Assembly: GCA_014323675.1 (NCBI GenBank)
Contig: JACONN010000005.1
Coordinates: 558,001-622,000 of the forward strand
Reading direction: 5' to 3'
Length of the DNA stretch: 64,000 nt
Origin: Hormoscilla sp. GM7CHS1pb
GTDB lineage: Bacteria; Cyanobacteriota; Cyanobacteriia; Cyanobacteriales; Desertifilaceae
This document shows positions 56,455 through 64,000 of the stretch, in pieces. Position numbers and translations under genes: made by a program. The number at the start of each line of letters is the position of its first letter. The first letter of the stretch is position 1. The notes beneath the pieces are model-generated. The model was not told where the DNA came from. It worked only from the letters and a program-made list of their open reading frames with translations, and searched no databases.

Positions 56455-56557
56455 ACGGCAAAAAAAAATCCCCAGCCCTAGGGACTGGAGGAGTATCATC
56501 AGGGTGCATCTAAGCTTTTTCAGGGGGGGCTTCTCGGGATCCGGAAAAAGAGAGATA
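56455..56557 (-). terminator. Terminator-bearing repeat unit 4
   Basis: Near-identical tandem copy of unit 3; it differs by one C less in the hairpin and by a few bases in the spacer. Confidence 0.7.
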
Positions 56558-56767
56558 ATGTAGGGTGGGCACCGCCCACCAGTTGCCCAGAAAGGAGATT
56601 TATGGAGAAAACGGGTTGCACTGAGGTTTGTAGTCCTCACTACAAACCTCAGAAAAATCGGATACCAGAAATGATTGATTATTGCTATATGCCCAAGCTG
56701 GCCCGATCGCCTCTTTAATGGCCGCCGAGTCAGCAGTTAGCACATTCACCAGGAGAAGTCACTGAAG

Positions 56768-57392
56768 ATGATTGACCTTTATACCTTCGGGACGCCGATC
56801 GCGCAGCGTGGCGCAGCCATACGGGCGCAAAGCTTCGATCATGCTGGAGGAAGTTCCACTTCCTTACAATGTCCATAAGATTGATATTTCCAAAGGCGAA
56901 CAGTTTACTCCGGAGTTCGTGGCGATTAATCCTAATAGCAAGATTCCGGCGATAATCGACCGGTGAGGGATAACTGTGTTTGAGTCGGGTGCGATCCTGA
57001 TCTATCTGGCGGAAAAAACGGGAAAATTACTCCCCACTCACCAAAAAGATCGCTTTCATGTGATAGAATGGTTGATGTTGCAGATGGGAGGTGTGGGCCC
57101 GATGTTTGGTCAGCTTAGTCATTTTAAGCGCTTTGCTACTGAACAGATTCCTTATGCGATCGCCCGCTATGAAAAGGAGACCCTGCGACTCTATTCTGTC
57201 TTGGATACGCAGTTATCTGGACATGAGTTTGTCTGCGGCGGGGATTATTCGATCGCGGATATTGCGATTTATCCTTGGGTTGCTGTCTATGAGTTTGTGG
57301 GTTTAACTCTGGATAATCATCGAAATTTGAAACGCTGGATGGAAGCGGTTCAGCAGCGTCCGGCGGTGCAGCGGGGCATGGCCGTGCCCTAA
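56768..57392 (+). pseudogene. Glutathione S-transferase (YghU/Ure2-like), disrupted
   Basis: ATG 56768 opens MIDLYTFGTP, which then breaks where a 24-bp palindrome arm (56797-56820) replaces the codons for N-G, and resumes as GRKASIMLEEV, KIDISKGEQFTPEFV, NPNSKIPAII. An in-frame TGA follows at 56964-56966, and the frame then continues as FESGAILIYLAEKTG and the helical C-terminal domain to 57392. The insertion plus the stop make this a likely pseudogene. A CGTGAGGGG to CGGTGAGGG misread would explain the stop, so the stop alone could be an error. Confidence 0.8.
56797..56820. repeat. Palindrome-family single arm inside a GST gene
   Basis: ATCGCGCAGCGTGGCGCAGC with flanks inserted after the fifth-to-tenth codon region of the GST. 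It is the clearest insertion event for this repeat because the interrupted protein motif is well conserved. Confidence 0.8.
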
Positions 57393-57403
57393 TCTATTCC
57401 GGG

Positions 57404-57455
57404 CAAACACTAAAGTGTTTACTACGAACGCTGGCAAACACTAAAGTGTTTACGG
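57404..57455. repeat. ACTAAAGTGT palindrome pair
   Basis: AAACACTAAAGTGTTTACTA followed by CGAACGCTG, then a second AAACACTAAAGTGTTTAC. The same family as the in-frame insertion in the DUF2201 gene. Confidence 0.8.
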
Positions 57456-57494
57456 ACAACATGCGGTCACCGGTTGACTTGTCGATATCTGCTA

Positions 57495-58449
57495 CTATTG
57501 CAAGGCTGCCAACACCCGATCGTGAATCGTGCCATTGCTGACCACCACGCCCCGGTTATGCATCATCTTGACTCCATCAGCAAAATTTAGGGGTAACCCA
57601 AGCATATCGGTGACGCGGCCACCCGCTTCTTCGACCACGATCGCGCCAGCGGCATGGTCCCAAATATTCTCCCGGTAGTCGGGATGCTTGGGAGAGGGCA
57701 GGCGCAGATAGAGGGCAGCTTGTCCGGATGCAACTATACCATACTTAGCCTGGGAGTCAACCCGCACAGAAGGCTGGGTAATGCCTGCGGCCTGGGCGAC
57801 CCGATTTTGTCGGGACTGGTCTCCATGGGCTGATTCTACACTTTCGACAAAGCGTAAAGAAGCCAGATCGTCCGCCTGGACAACGCGAATTTTTTGTTCT
57901 TGGCCGCCAGCAAGGGGCATCATCGTCGCCCCCTGGCCGCGCACTGCTACAAATAGCATCCCGGGTTCTGGGCCCGACCCGGGCAGGCCGGACAGGCCAT
58001 GACTCCCACCTTCACCTGGCCATCTTCCACGAGGGCGATCGCGACTGCATATTGGTCTTGACGCAGAAAACCTTTTGTACCATCGATCGGGTCCAAGGTC
58101 CAATAGCGGGGGAAACCGTGCCATTGCCGCGATCGATCCAGGCTGAGATTTTTTCTGGGGTAGCATCGGGTATCAATTCCTGCACGTAGTTTGCGACCGA
58201 GATCGAAGTTTCTACCATTTCCGGTTGCCGCAGTTCCGTAGCATCTTCTTCACCCACGACTGGGTCATGGGGAAACGCCTCTCCTAGGGCTTTGCAGATT
58301 ACTGCTTGGGAGCCATAATCAGCTACAGTGACCGGGCTTTTGTCCTTCTTTTCCATCGCTACGGGAATATCTCGGCGCACTTGCTGGCATAGTTTTGCAG
58401 CTACTATTGCTGCGGAGATGGCAACTTGTTTTTCGCGATCGTATGACAT
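57495..58449 (-). CDS. Inositol monophosphatase-family phosphatase (Hal2/CysQ-like), two frameshifts
   Basis: The three pieces in order give GEEDATELR (metal motif), WIDRGNGTVS, then YWTLDPIDGTKGFLRQDQYA (the DPIDGT metal-binding core) and finally IWDHAAGAIVVEEAGG (the WD motif). The pattern is that of 3'(2'),5'-bisphosphate nucleotidases, which hydrolyse PAP from sulfate assimilation and sulfotransferase reactions. Adding one base to the G5 run at 58108-58112 and one in CCCGGG near 57978-57983 restores an approximately 318-aa protein. Two undercalls are more likely than a pseudogene with all motifs intact. Confidence 0.75.
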
Positions 58450-58465
58450 GGTAAATTTTGTCAGT

Positions 58466-58870
58466 GGTTAGTTGTCAGTGGTTAGTTGTCAGTGGTTATA
58501 CTGCGAAGGATCGGTCCGCGGACTTTCGTTTCCGGAGCTTTCGTTTCCAGAGACACTCACCCATGTCGTTGCCGAGTTGGCGAACGACAGGGTAAGTGCT
58601 CTTGGAAACGAACCACCCATGTTGTGCGCTGGATGCGACACAACATGGTGGGTGCTCCCGGAAACGACCGAAAAATCGGGAACTGCGCGATCTCCAGCAG
58701 CCAATATGCCATTGCGAGGGGGTCCAATTGAGAGATCCTCGTGCGAAAGGAAGTAGGGGTCAAAAGTTGAAGCATGCCACAGTTACTGCTTTGGCCGCCC
58801 CTCTCGCAATGACACCGACTTCAACATTTTTGCGCAAGTCGAGCGCTTTCAAAGTATAGTTGTCAGTGGT
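58466..58870. repeat. Palindrome-rich intergenic block
   Basis: It contains a perfect 14-bp stem (CCACCCATGTTGTG, 58613-58626, with 58639-58652), a long imperfect pair CCATTGCGAGGGG / CCCCTCTCGCAATG (58709-58721 and 58797-58810), and GTTAGTTGTCAGTG simple repeats at both edges. There is no gene in the 490-bp gap. Confidence 0.7.
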
Positions 58871-58941
58871 TAGTGGTTGGTGGTTAGTTGTCAGCAGTGG
58901 TTAGCGGACAATTTACAACTTTACAACTTACCACCTCCAAC

Positions 58942-60333
58942 TCAACCAATTAGCCATTTTAGCAGTTTCAGTTTCCCTTGGTAGGGAGGGTATCTCACAT
59001 CCAAGTCTAGCAGGAAAGACCTAGTCAAGACCGTCTTGTAATGGGAAAAAGTATTAAAACTGGCCTTACCGTGATAACTACCAAACCCGCTATTCCCGAC
59101 GCCGCCAAATGGCAGTTCCGAGACGCCATATTGCATCATCGTGTCGTTCAGACAAACACCGCCAGATGAAGTCTGCTGCAAAACCATTTGTTGATAGGTT
59201 TTATTCCGGGAGAACAGATAGAGGGCCAGGGGTTTTGGTCTAGCATTTATTTGGGCGATCGCCTCTTCTCTGCTAGTATATTCCAGCACGGGCAAAATCG
59301 GTCCAAAGATTTCTTCTTGCATTACCGGTGCATCCCAGTCTACCTTATCCATCACCGTGGGGGCGATGTAGAGGTCTTCGGGGTCTGTTTGGCCGCCCAG
59401 GATTATTTCGCCATCCTGCAGTAATTGGACTAGACGGTTGAACTGTTTGCTATTAATAATTCTAGCATAATCAGGACTTTTGGCTGGATCTTCTCCATAA
59501 AATTCCACAAGGCAGCTTTTAATGCGGTCTAATAACTGGGGTTTAATTTTTTTGTCTACCAACAGGTAATCAGGGACGATGCAGCTTTGACCTGCATTGA
59601 GAAATTTCCCCCAGACAATTCGTTTGGCCGCGCATTCCAGGTTGATAGCGGTATCAACGATGCAGGGACTTTTGCCACCCAGTTCTAGGGTGACTGGCGT
59701 CAGATGTTTTGCTGCTGCTGCCATGACAATTTTGCCACCGCTGGTTCCGCCTGTAAAAAAGATGTGGTCGAATTTTTCGGCTAGTAGTTGCTGACTGGTT
59801 TGCACACCCCCTTCCACAACGGCAATATATTCTGGGTCGAAGGTTTTCTCTATTATAGATGCGATAATCCCAGAACTGTGAGCCGAGATTTCTGAAGGTT
59901 TGAGAATGGCGCAGTTCCCAGCGGCGATCGCCCCTACTAGAGGCGACAGGATCAGAGAAAAGGGGTAATTCCAGGGGGCGATAATTAATACTACACCCAG
60001 GGGTTCGGGATAAATTTTGGCAGTGGCGGGAAATTGTTCGATCGGGGTAGATACTTTCCGAGGTTTCGTCCAAGACTTAATTTGCTCGATCGCATCATCT
60101 ATTTCTCTGGTTACTGGCACCCTAATCTCATATGCATAGCTTTCCTGTTCCGGCTTGCATAAATCCACCTGCAATGCGGCAAAAATTGCCGATTGATTAG
60201 AGGCGATCGCCTGTTTTAGCTTCTGGAGTTGTGCGATACGAAACCTGACATCTTTAGTTTTGCCGCTAGCGAAAAATTGCTGCTGTTTACCGATGATGTC
60301 ACCGTTCTTGTTAACTGGCAGTTGAGTTACCAT
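58942..60333 (-). CDS. Aldehyde dehydrogenase family protein, 463 aa
   Basis: Catalytic residues are in place: N122 (APWNYPFSL), E217 (LELGGK) and the nucleophile C251 (NAGQSCIVPDY). The length and the hydrophobic C-terminal tail resemble the membrane-associated class 3-like ALDHs used for fatty and apocarotenoid aldehydes in cyanobacteria. AGGGGAAAT precedes the ATG at 60333; a longer frame upstream lacks a ribosome binding site. It probably oxidises long-chain aldehydes with NAD(P)+. Confidence 0.9.
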   Translation of the reverse strand: MVTQLPVNKNGDIIGKQQQFFASGKTKDVRFRIAQLQKLKQAIASNQSAIFAALQVDLCKPEQESYAYEIRVPVTREIDDAIEQIKSWTKPRKVSTPIEQFPATAKIYPEPLGVVLIIAPWNYPFSLILSPLVGAIAAGNCAILKPSEISAHSSGIIASIIEKTFDPEYIAVVEGGVQTSQQLLAEKFDHIFFTGGTSGGKIVMAAAAKHLTPVTLELGGKSPCIVDTAINLECAAKRIVWGKFLNAGQSCIVPDYLLVDKKIKPQLLDRIKSCLVEFYGEDPAKSPDYARIINSKQFNRLVQLLQDGEIILGGQTDPEDLYIAPTVMDKVDWDAPVMQEEIFGPILPVLEYTSREEAIAQINARPKPLALYLFSRNKTYQQMVLQQTSSGGVCLNDTMMQYGVSELPFGGVGNSGFGSYHGKASFNTFSHYKTVLTRSFLLDLDVRYPPYQGKLKLLKWLIG

Positions 60334-60406
60334 ATTTCCCCTAAGTAATTCAAAATTCAAAATTCTCTCATTCAAAATTATTGCATTGACAACTGACAAC
60401 TGACAA

Positions 60407-61504
60407 TTATGAATAGACAGGAAGGCGAACAGTGAAGAGACTGCCAGCGCCTAGCTGAGACTGGAGTTCCAGGGTGCCTTTGTGGGCTTCTAGGATCTGG
60501 CGAGACAGGTAGAGGCCCAAGCCACTGCCTGCACGAGTATGATTTCCAGTACGAAACCTTTCAAATAATATAGCTTGATCTTGAGTGGAAATACCAGGTC
60601 CCGTGTCTTGAATTTCAACTGTCAGGTAGGGAGTCGCAGTAGTATGGAAGCGAATTTCCACAAAACCAGTATCTGTGAATTTGATCCCATTGCCGATCAG
60701 GTTGGTGAACGCGCGGCGCAGTTCCAGGGCGTCGCCCAGCACTTTTACCTCGCCGTCTCTCTTATCTGGCAGGTTAAGCTTGAGATCCAGTTGTTTTTCC
60801 ATTGCTAAGGGAGCAAGTTCGGCGCCAATTTCAGAGAGCAGATATGGTAAGTTAATGGGGAAAAAGGCCAGGTTTTTGCGACCCGCCTCATAGCGATAGA
60901 CATCCAGCAGTTCATTGACCATTTTGAGCAGGTTGTTGTTACTACCAATCATCCTGTCCAAGGCTTCATTTATCCCTGGCGGGACTGGACCAAAAGCGCC
61001 CTGGTGCAACAAATGCAGCATCCGATCGGCTGCGACCAAAGGAGTGCGGAGGTCGTGGGCCAGACGGGAAACAAAATCTTCGCGCTGGCGGGCAATATGG
61101 TCCCGTTCGTCCACACTGTGCTTGAGTCGTAAAAGCGATCGCACCCTCGCCAATAATTCATCCCAGTCGAAAGGTTTGCGGATAAAATCATCAGCACCGA
61201 TATCCAATCCCTGGGGCAAGCTAGGGCGATCGAAAGCAGTGATCAGTAGAATGGGCATAAATGGCAGGTCATTATTTTCGCGCAGACGTCTTGTCACCTC
61301 ATAGCCATCCATTTCTGGCATCATGATATCCAGCAAGATCAGATCGGGAGGAGACTTAGTAATTTCTGCAATGGCCGACGCACCGCTGTCGGCGACAGTA
61401 ATTTTGTATCCCTTGCCTGCCAAAATAGACTTGATTAAAAGGCGATTATCGGAGGAGTCATCTACAACCAGAATATGGTCTTTTTTAGATATTTTAGAGA
61501 ACAT
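60407..61504 (-). CDS. Hybrid response regulator-histidine kinase, 365 aa
   Basis: Receiver domain first: acidic pair DD at 15-16, phospho-acceptor D59, K110. Then HisKA with H150 (LAHDLRTP) and HATPase_c with NLIGNGIKF, DTGPGIS and GSGLGLYLS. There is no membrane segment or sensor domain, so it acts downstream of another kinase through its receiver. Such REC-HK proteins are common in cyanobacteria. It ends 74 bases before the aldehyde dehydrogenase start on the same strand. Confidence 0.9.
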   Translation of the reverse strand: MFSKISKKDHILVVDDSSDNRLLIKSILAGKGYKITVADSGASAIAEITKSPPDLILLDIMMPEMDGYEVTRRLRENNDLPFMPILLITAFDRPSLPQGLDIGADDFIRKPFDWDELLARVRSLLRLKHSVDERDHIARQREDFVSRLAHDLRTPLVAADRMLHLLHQGAFGPVPPGINEALDRMIGSNNNLLKMVNELLDVYRYEAGRKNLAFFPINLPYLLSEIGAELAPLAMEKQLDLKLNLPDKRDGEVKVLGDALELRRAFTNLIGNGIKFTDTGFVEIRFHTTATPYLTVEIQDTGPGISTQDQAILFERFRTGNHTRAGSGLGLYLSRQILEAHKGTLELQSQLGAGSLFTVRLPVYS

Positions 61505-61532
61505 TGTTATTTGAGCATTGTTAATTGCTATT

Positions 61533-63326
61533 TTATAAGGGACGATCTAAATTGTTGTTTTTCGCCAACATGAGTAATTCGGGGTAATGGGGTAAAAAGA
61601 GCGATCGCTGAGGTACGCCAATGGAAATCCCATGTTCGGCAAAAGCTAGTTTCAGGCGGCGGCGGAACTCCCGTTCCACAGCCCACTGCTTTATCGGTTG
61701 AGTTTTGATCCAAATCACAATCTGGATGCCAGAGTGATCGATTCTATTCACGCCCAATAAGTTTACTGGGTCTAGGATCGTCTCTTGCCATTCCGGGTCG
61801 CTTTGCATAAGTTCGGCCACCTGTTTGAGCACTGCCAGGGCCAAATCTACATCGGTGTCATAGGAGACATCGATCGTGAAATCAGCCCGGGACCAATCCT
61901 TAGTTAGATTATGAACGATGGAAATACTACCATTGGGAATGGTGCTGAGACGCCCGCCAGCCCCGCGCAATTGGGTGACCCGCAGATTCATATACTCTAC
62001 CAAACCAGATGCACCGCCGACATCAATTATATCTCCGACAGCATACTGGTCTTCCAACAAAATCAAGCAGCCATTAATGACATCTTTGACAAAACTCTGG
62101 GAGGCAAAGGATACAGCAATGCCGAGAATTCCGGCACCAGCTAGCACTGGGCCAACCGGAATCTGTAGTTGATTGAGCATCAAAATAATGCCCAGGCTAG
62201 TAAATAAGAAGGTAGCAATGCCTTTAAGTACGACGGTAAAGGTAGAAAAGCGCAAAGCCTGGCGTTTAGAGGCGGTGCGGGTAAGAGTCCCCGTTTCTTG
62301 CAATGTCTTGAAGAAGCGGTCAATGGCAACAGAACTGGCGCGAATGGCCAAGTTAGTACCGAGAAAAATTAGCATAATCCAGATAGGCTGTTTGAGCAGT
62401 AAAAAATGCAGCCAGCGGGTCCAGGGAAATAGTCCGAGGAGCCCGATGAAAGCGCCAGCCCAAATTATCACCCGACTCCATTGCAGCAGCCACCGCTGAA
62501 GAGTATTGATATTTCGCCGTCTTTCCCAAGCATACCTTTGCTGATTGGCTTCTACGATCTCTGACTGCTGCTGGGGGATGGGTAATTCGACCTCAGTTGT
62601 TGGTGGCGACTCTGCTATTGCTTGGGGTTCGAGTTCCTGGAGAGTTTCCCATTGAGTTAAGGCGCGTTTTTGTAATAAAGTCAGTATCCTGGTAACGATA
62701 ATTACTGCGAGGATTATTCCCCCAGAGATTAAACCCCGATCCAGTAAATATTGAGGCGATCGCTCAATTTGGGCTTGCATGAGGGCCAGGCGGAGGATAT
62801 CCGTCAGTCTTGCGGCCCAGCTTTCCACCGACAGTCCGTATAGTTGAGCATCTTGGGAGGTGACAGTCAGGACTTGGCGCTTGGCCAATTGGTCGCCATC
62901 TGCAACAAAAATTACGGTGGAATTATTCAGAGTTCCCACCGTGACTTCCAGGGTATCGGGATCAAAACCCTTGCGAAAACGTCCTCCATAAAGTGGATTT
63001 TCGATAATGCCCTTCAATTCGTTCTGGATAATTTGTACTCGCGTTTGAATGGGGAATTGACCATCTTGTTGTTCGGTCCCGATCGAGGCGAATGCGGCCA
63101 CTCTAAATAGTTTATAGCCATCGAGGATGACGGGAGCGGAAATCATATTTCCCACGCGGATCTCATCGACGGCAGGGTTAAGGGTGCTGCCCGAAGATGG
63201 CCCTGGCAGACCCGGAATTTGTCCCACAGCTGCTGGTGCGGTTGTCAGAGTGAAGGCCAGCAGACTGACAAGCAGAAAGCTAGTAAGAGAACGATATCCG
63301 ATCGATAGTTTTCTGACATTTTCCAT
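61533..63326 (-). CDS. MscS-family mechanosensitive channel with periplasmic domain, about 597 aa
   Basis: A signal-like helix (FLLVSLLAFTLTTAPAAVGQ) precedes a periplasmic region, then about four transmembrane helices. The pore helix and beta domain of MscS follow: GPVLAGAGILGIAVSFASQS, VGDIIDVGGASGLVEYMNLR, TIPNGSISIVHNLTKDWSR. Start ATG 63326 is chosen because the signal peptide then sits at the N-terminus; the frame is open 51 codons upstream. It would release solutes on hypo-osmotic shock. Confidence 0.85.
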   Translation of the reverse strand: MENVRKLSIGYRSLTSFLLVSLLAFTLTTAPAAVGQIPGLPGPSSGSTLNPAVDEIRVGNMISAPVILDGYKLFRVAAFASIGTEQQDGQFPIQTRVQIIQNELKGIIENPLYGGRFRKGFDPDTLEVTVGTLNNSTVIFVADGDQLAKRQVLTVTSQDAQLYGLSVESWAARLTDILRLALMQAQIERSPQYLLDRGLISGGIILAVIIVTRILTLLQKRALTQWETLQELEPQAIAESPPTTEVELPIPQQQSEIVEANQQRYAWERRRNINTLQRWLLQWSRVIIWAGAFIGLLGLFPWTRWLHFLLLKQPIWIMLIFLGTNLAIRASSVAIDRFFKTLQETGTLTRTASKRQALRFSTFTVVLKGIATFLFTSLGIILMLNQLQIPVGPVLAGAGILGIAVSFASQSFVKDVINGCLILLEDQYAVGDIIDVGGASGLVEYMNLRVTQLRGAGGRLSTIPNGSISIVHNLTKDWSRADFTIDVSYDTDVDLALAVLKQVAELMQSDPEWQETILDPVNLLGVNRIDHSGIQIVIWIKTQPIKQWAVEREFRRRLKLAFAEHGISIGVPQRSLFLPHYPELLMLAKNNNLDRPL

Positions 63327-63411
63327 AAATATAGCTATGAGACTTGCAATTATTTCCATAAATTCCAACGTTTTTCCCAACGTTCGTAATAAAGACTTTA
63401 GTCTTTCCCTG

Positions 63412-64000
63412 TCAAAAGAGAAAATAGCGTTGTGCCATTGGCAGGACGGTTGCGGGTTCGCAGGTGAGTAATTCGCCATCGGCCCTGACTTCGTATGTTT
63501 CTGGGTCTACTTCTATCTTAGGCAAAGCGTCGTTCAGCTTCATATCTTTTTTGGTTAATTTCCGGATATTGCGGACGGCAACAGCGGGTTTTTCTAACCC
63601 GAGTTGGGTTGGTATTTCTTTTTCGATCGCTGCTTGGGAGACAAATGTCACAGATGTCGCCGAAATTGCCCCGCCAAAGCTGGCAAACATGGGGCGCATA
63701 TGGACTGGTTGGGGAGTAGGGATGCTAGCATTGGCGTCACCCATTTGGGAATAGGCGATCGCGCCACCCTTGATCACCATTTCCGGTTTCACCCCAAAGA
63801 ATGCGGGTTTCCACAAGCACAAATCTGCCAATTTGCCAACCTCTACGGAACCGACATAATGAGAAATGCCGTGGGTAATAGCGGGGTTAATGGTATACTT
63901 AGCAATATAGCGCTTGACGCGGAAATTGTCATGGCGATCGCTATCTTGGGGGAGATGCGATCGCTGCACCTTCATTTTATGGGCCGTTTGCCAAGTTCTG
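63412..64000 (-). CDS. ureC: Urease subunit alpha, C-terminal part (runs off window)
   Basis: The frame reads through the window end. KYTINPAITHGISHYVGSVE is the region with the catalytic-flap-adjacent helix; GKLADLCLWKPAFFGVKPE and PMFASFGGA followed by SVTFVSQAA are standard UreC C-terminal blocks, ending MAQRYFLF. It is the nickel enzyme that hydrolyses urea. The active-site nickel ligands lie beyond the window. Confidence 0.95.
   Translation of the reverse strand, partial: RTWQTAHKMKVQRSHLPQDSDRHDNFRVKRYIAKYTINPAITHGISHYVGSVEVGKLADLCLWKPAFFGVKPEMVIKGGAIAYSQMGDANASIPTPQPVHMRPMFASFGGAISATSVTFVSQAAIEKEIPTQLGLEKPAVAVRNIRKLTKKDMKLNDALPKIEVDPETYEVRADGELLTCEPATVLPMAQRYFLF

Noticed and set aside
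55080..56557. CRISPR-like array interpretation of the four 100-bp repeats
   Set aside because: Units are irregularly spaced, too long, not separated by unique spacers, and no cas genes are near.
56308..56640. 110-aa minus-strand ORF with repeated PDPEKPPLKKLRCTL
   Set aside because: It merely reads through terminator repeats 3 and 4; unit 1 and 2 do not keep the frame.

Overview
The window looks like a chromosome segment of a filamentous, non-heterocystous-type cyanobacterium. The reasons are the very dense HIP1 octamer (GCGATCGC), heptamer tandem repeats, Uma2 and DUF1016 nucleases, a bacterial group II intron with an HNH maturase, a neutral/acidic amino-acid ABC transporter of the Aap/Nat-II type, a urease alpha subunit and a cyanobacterial-style RibD. 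No rRNA, tRNA or CRISPR array was found.

Layout. 0-7.6 kb: a GST-like protein, nuclease-like accessory genes (PD-(D/E)XK, Uma2, DUF1016), a lipoprotein inside a dense nest of dispersed repeats and MITEs, and a DUF433/DUF5615 toxin-antitoxin pair with a broken toxin. 7.6-12.7 kb: a small-molecule cluster, all on the minus strand (AGXT2-like aminotransferase, cis-3-hydroxyproline dehydratase-like enolase-superfamily enzyme, PhyH dioxygenase, methyltransferase, FcoT-like hotdog protein), with remnants of a second PhyH and a TauD-type dioxygenase. 12.9-20.5 kb: an IS66-family element truncating a class II lanthipeptide synthetase (lanM), followed by a likely precursor peptide and a divergent SbmA/BacA-type ABC exporter. 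20.5-26.9 kb: dtd, a His-rich CobW GTPase, a string of gene remnants (EAL, reverse transcriptase, SWIM protein, HtrA PDZ) and a GH19 lysozyme-like enzyme. 26-29.3 kb: RTX and SBBP/dockerin-like surface proteins. 29.5-34.3 kb: two tandem solute-binding lipoproteins and two permeases of an amino-acid transporter, whose likely ATPase lies 18 kb away at 52.3 kb. 34.4-38.8 kb: a MoxR ATPase / DUF2201 VWA module with an Uma2 gene between them. 39-52 kb: a mobile-element graveyard (second lipoprotein copy, group II intron, two further IS66 copies, a truncated ISKra4-type transposase, disrupted sulfotransferase genes). 52-64 kb: housekeeping genes (ATPase, ribD, Hal2/CysQ-type phosphatase, aldehyde dehydrogenase, hybrid response regulator-kinase, MscS channel, ureC end), with a repeat-rich 1.8-kb gap that holds a family of covarying terminator hairpins.

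Two themes organise the window. First, inverted duplicates of about 1.4 kb (4.0-5.5 kb and 40.1-44.0 kb) give filled and empty sites for one group II intron and three MITEs. Three near-identical 2,024-bp IS66 copies show one clean insertion (copy C, in a sulfotransferase gene, 8-bp duplication) and one split target duplication shared between copies A and B. That split implies a roughly 29-kb inversion between them, or an assembly swap. Second, many genes are broken by a single missing base in a C or G run (lanM, enolase-like gene, transposases, amino-acid binding protein, permease, MoxR, DUF2201, SBBP protein, phosphatase twice). The consistency suggests homopolymer undercalls in the sequence rather than mass gene decay, so frameshifted genes here should be treated as possibly intact.
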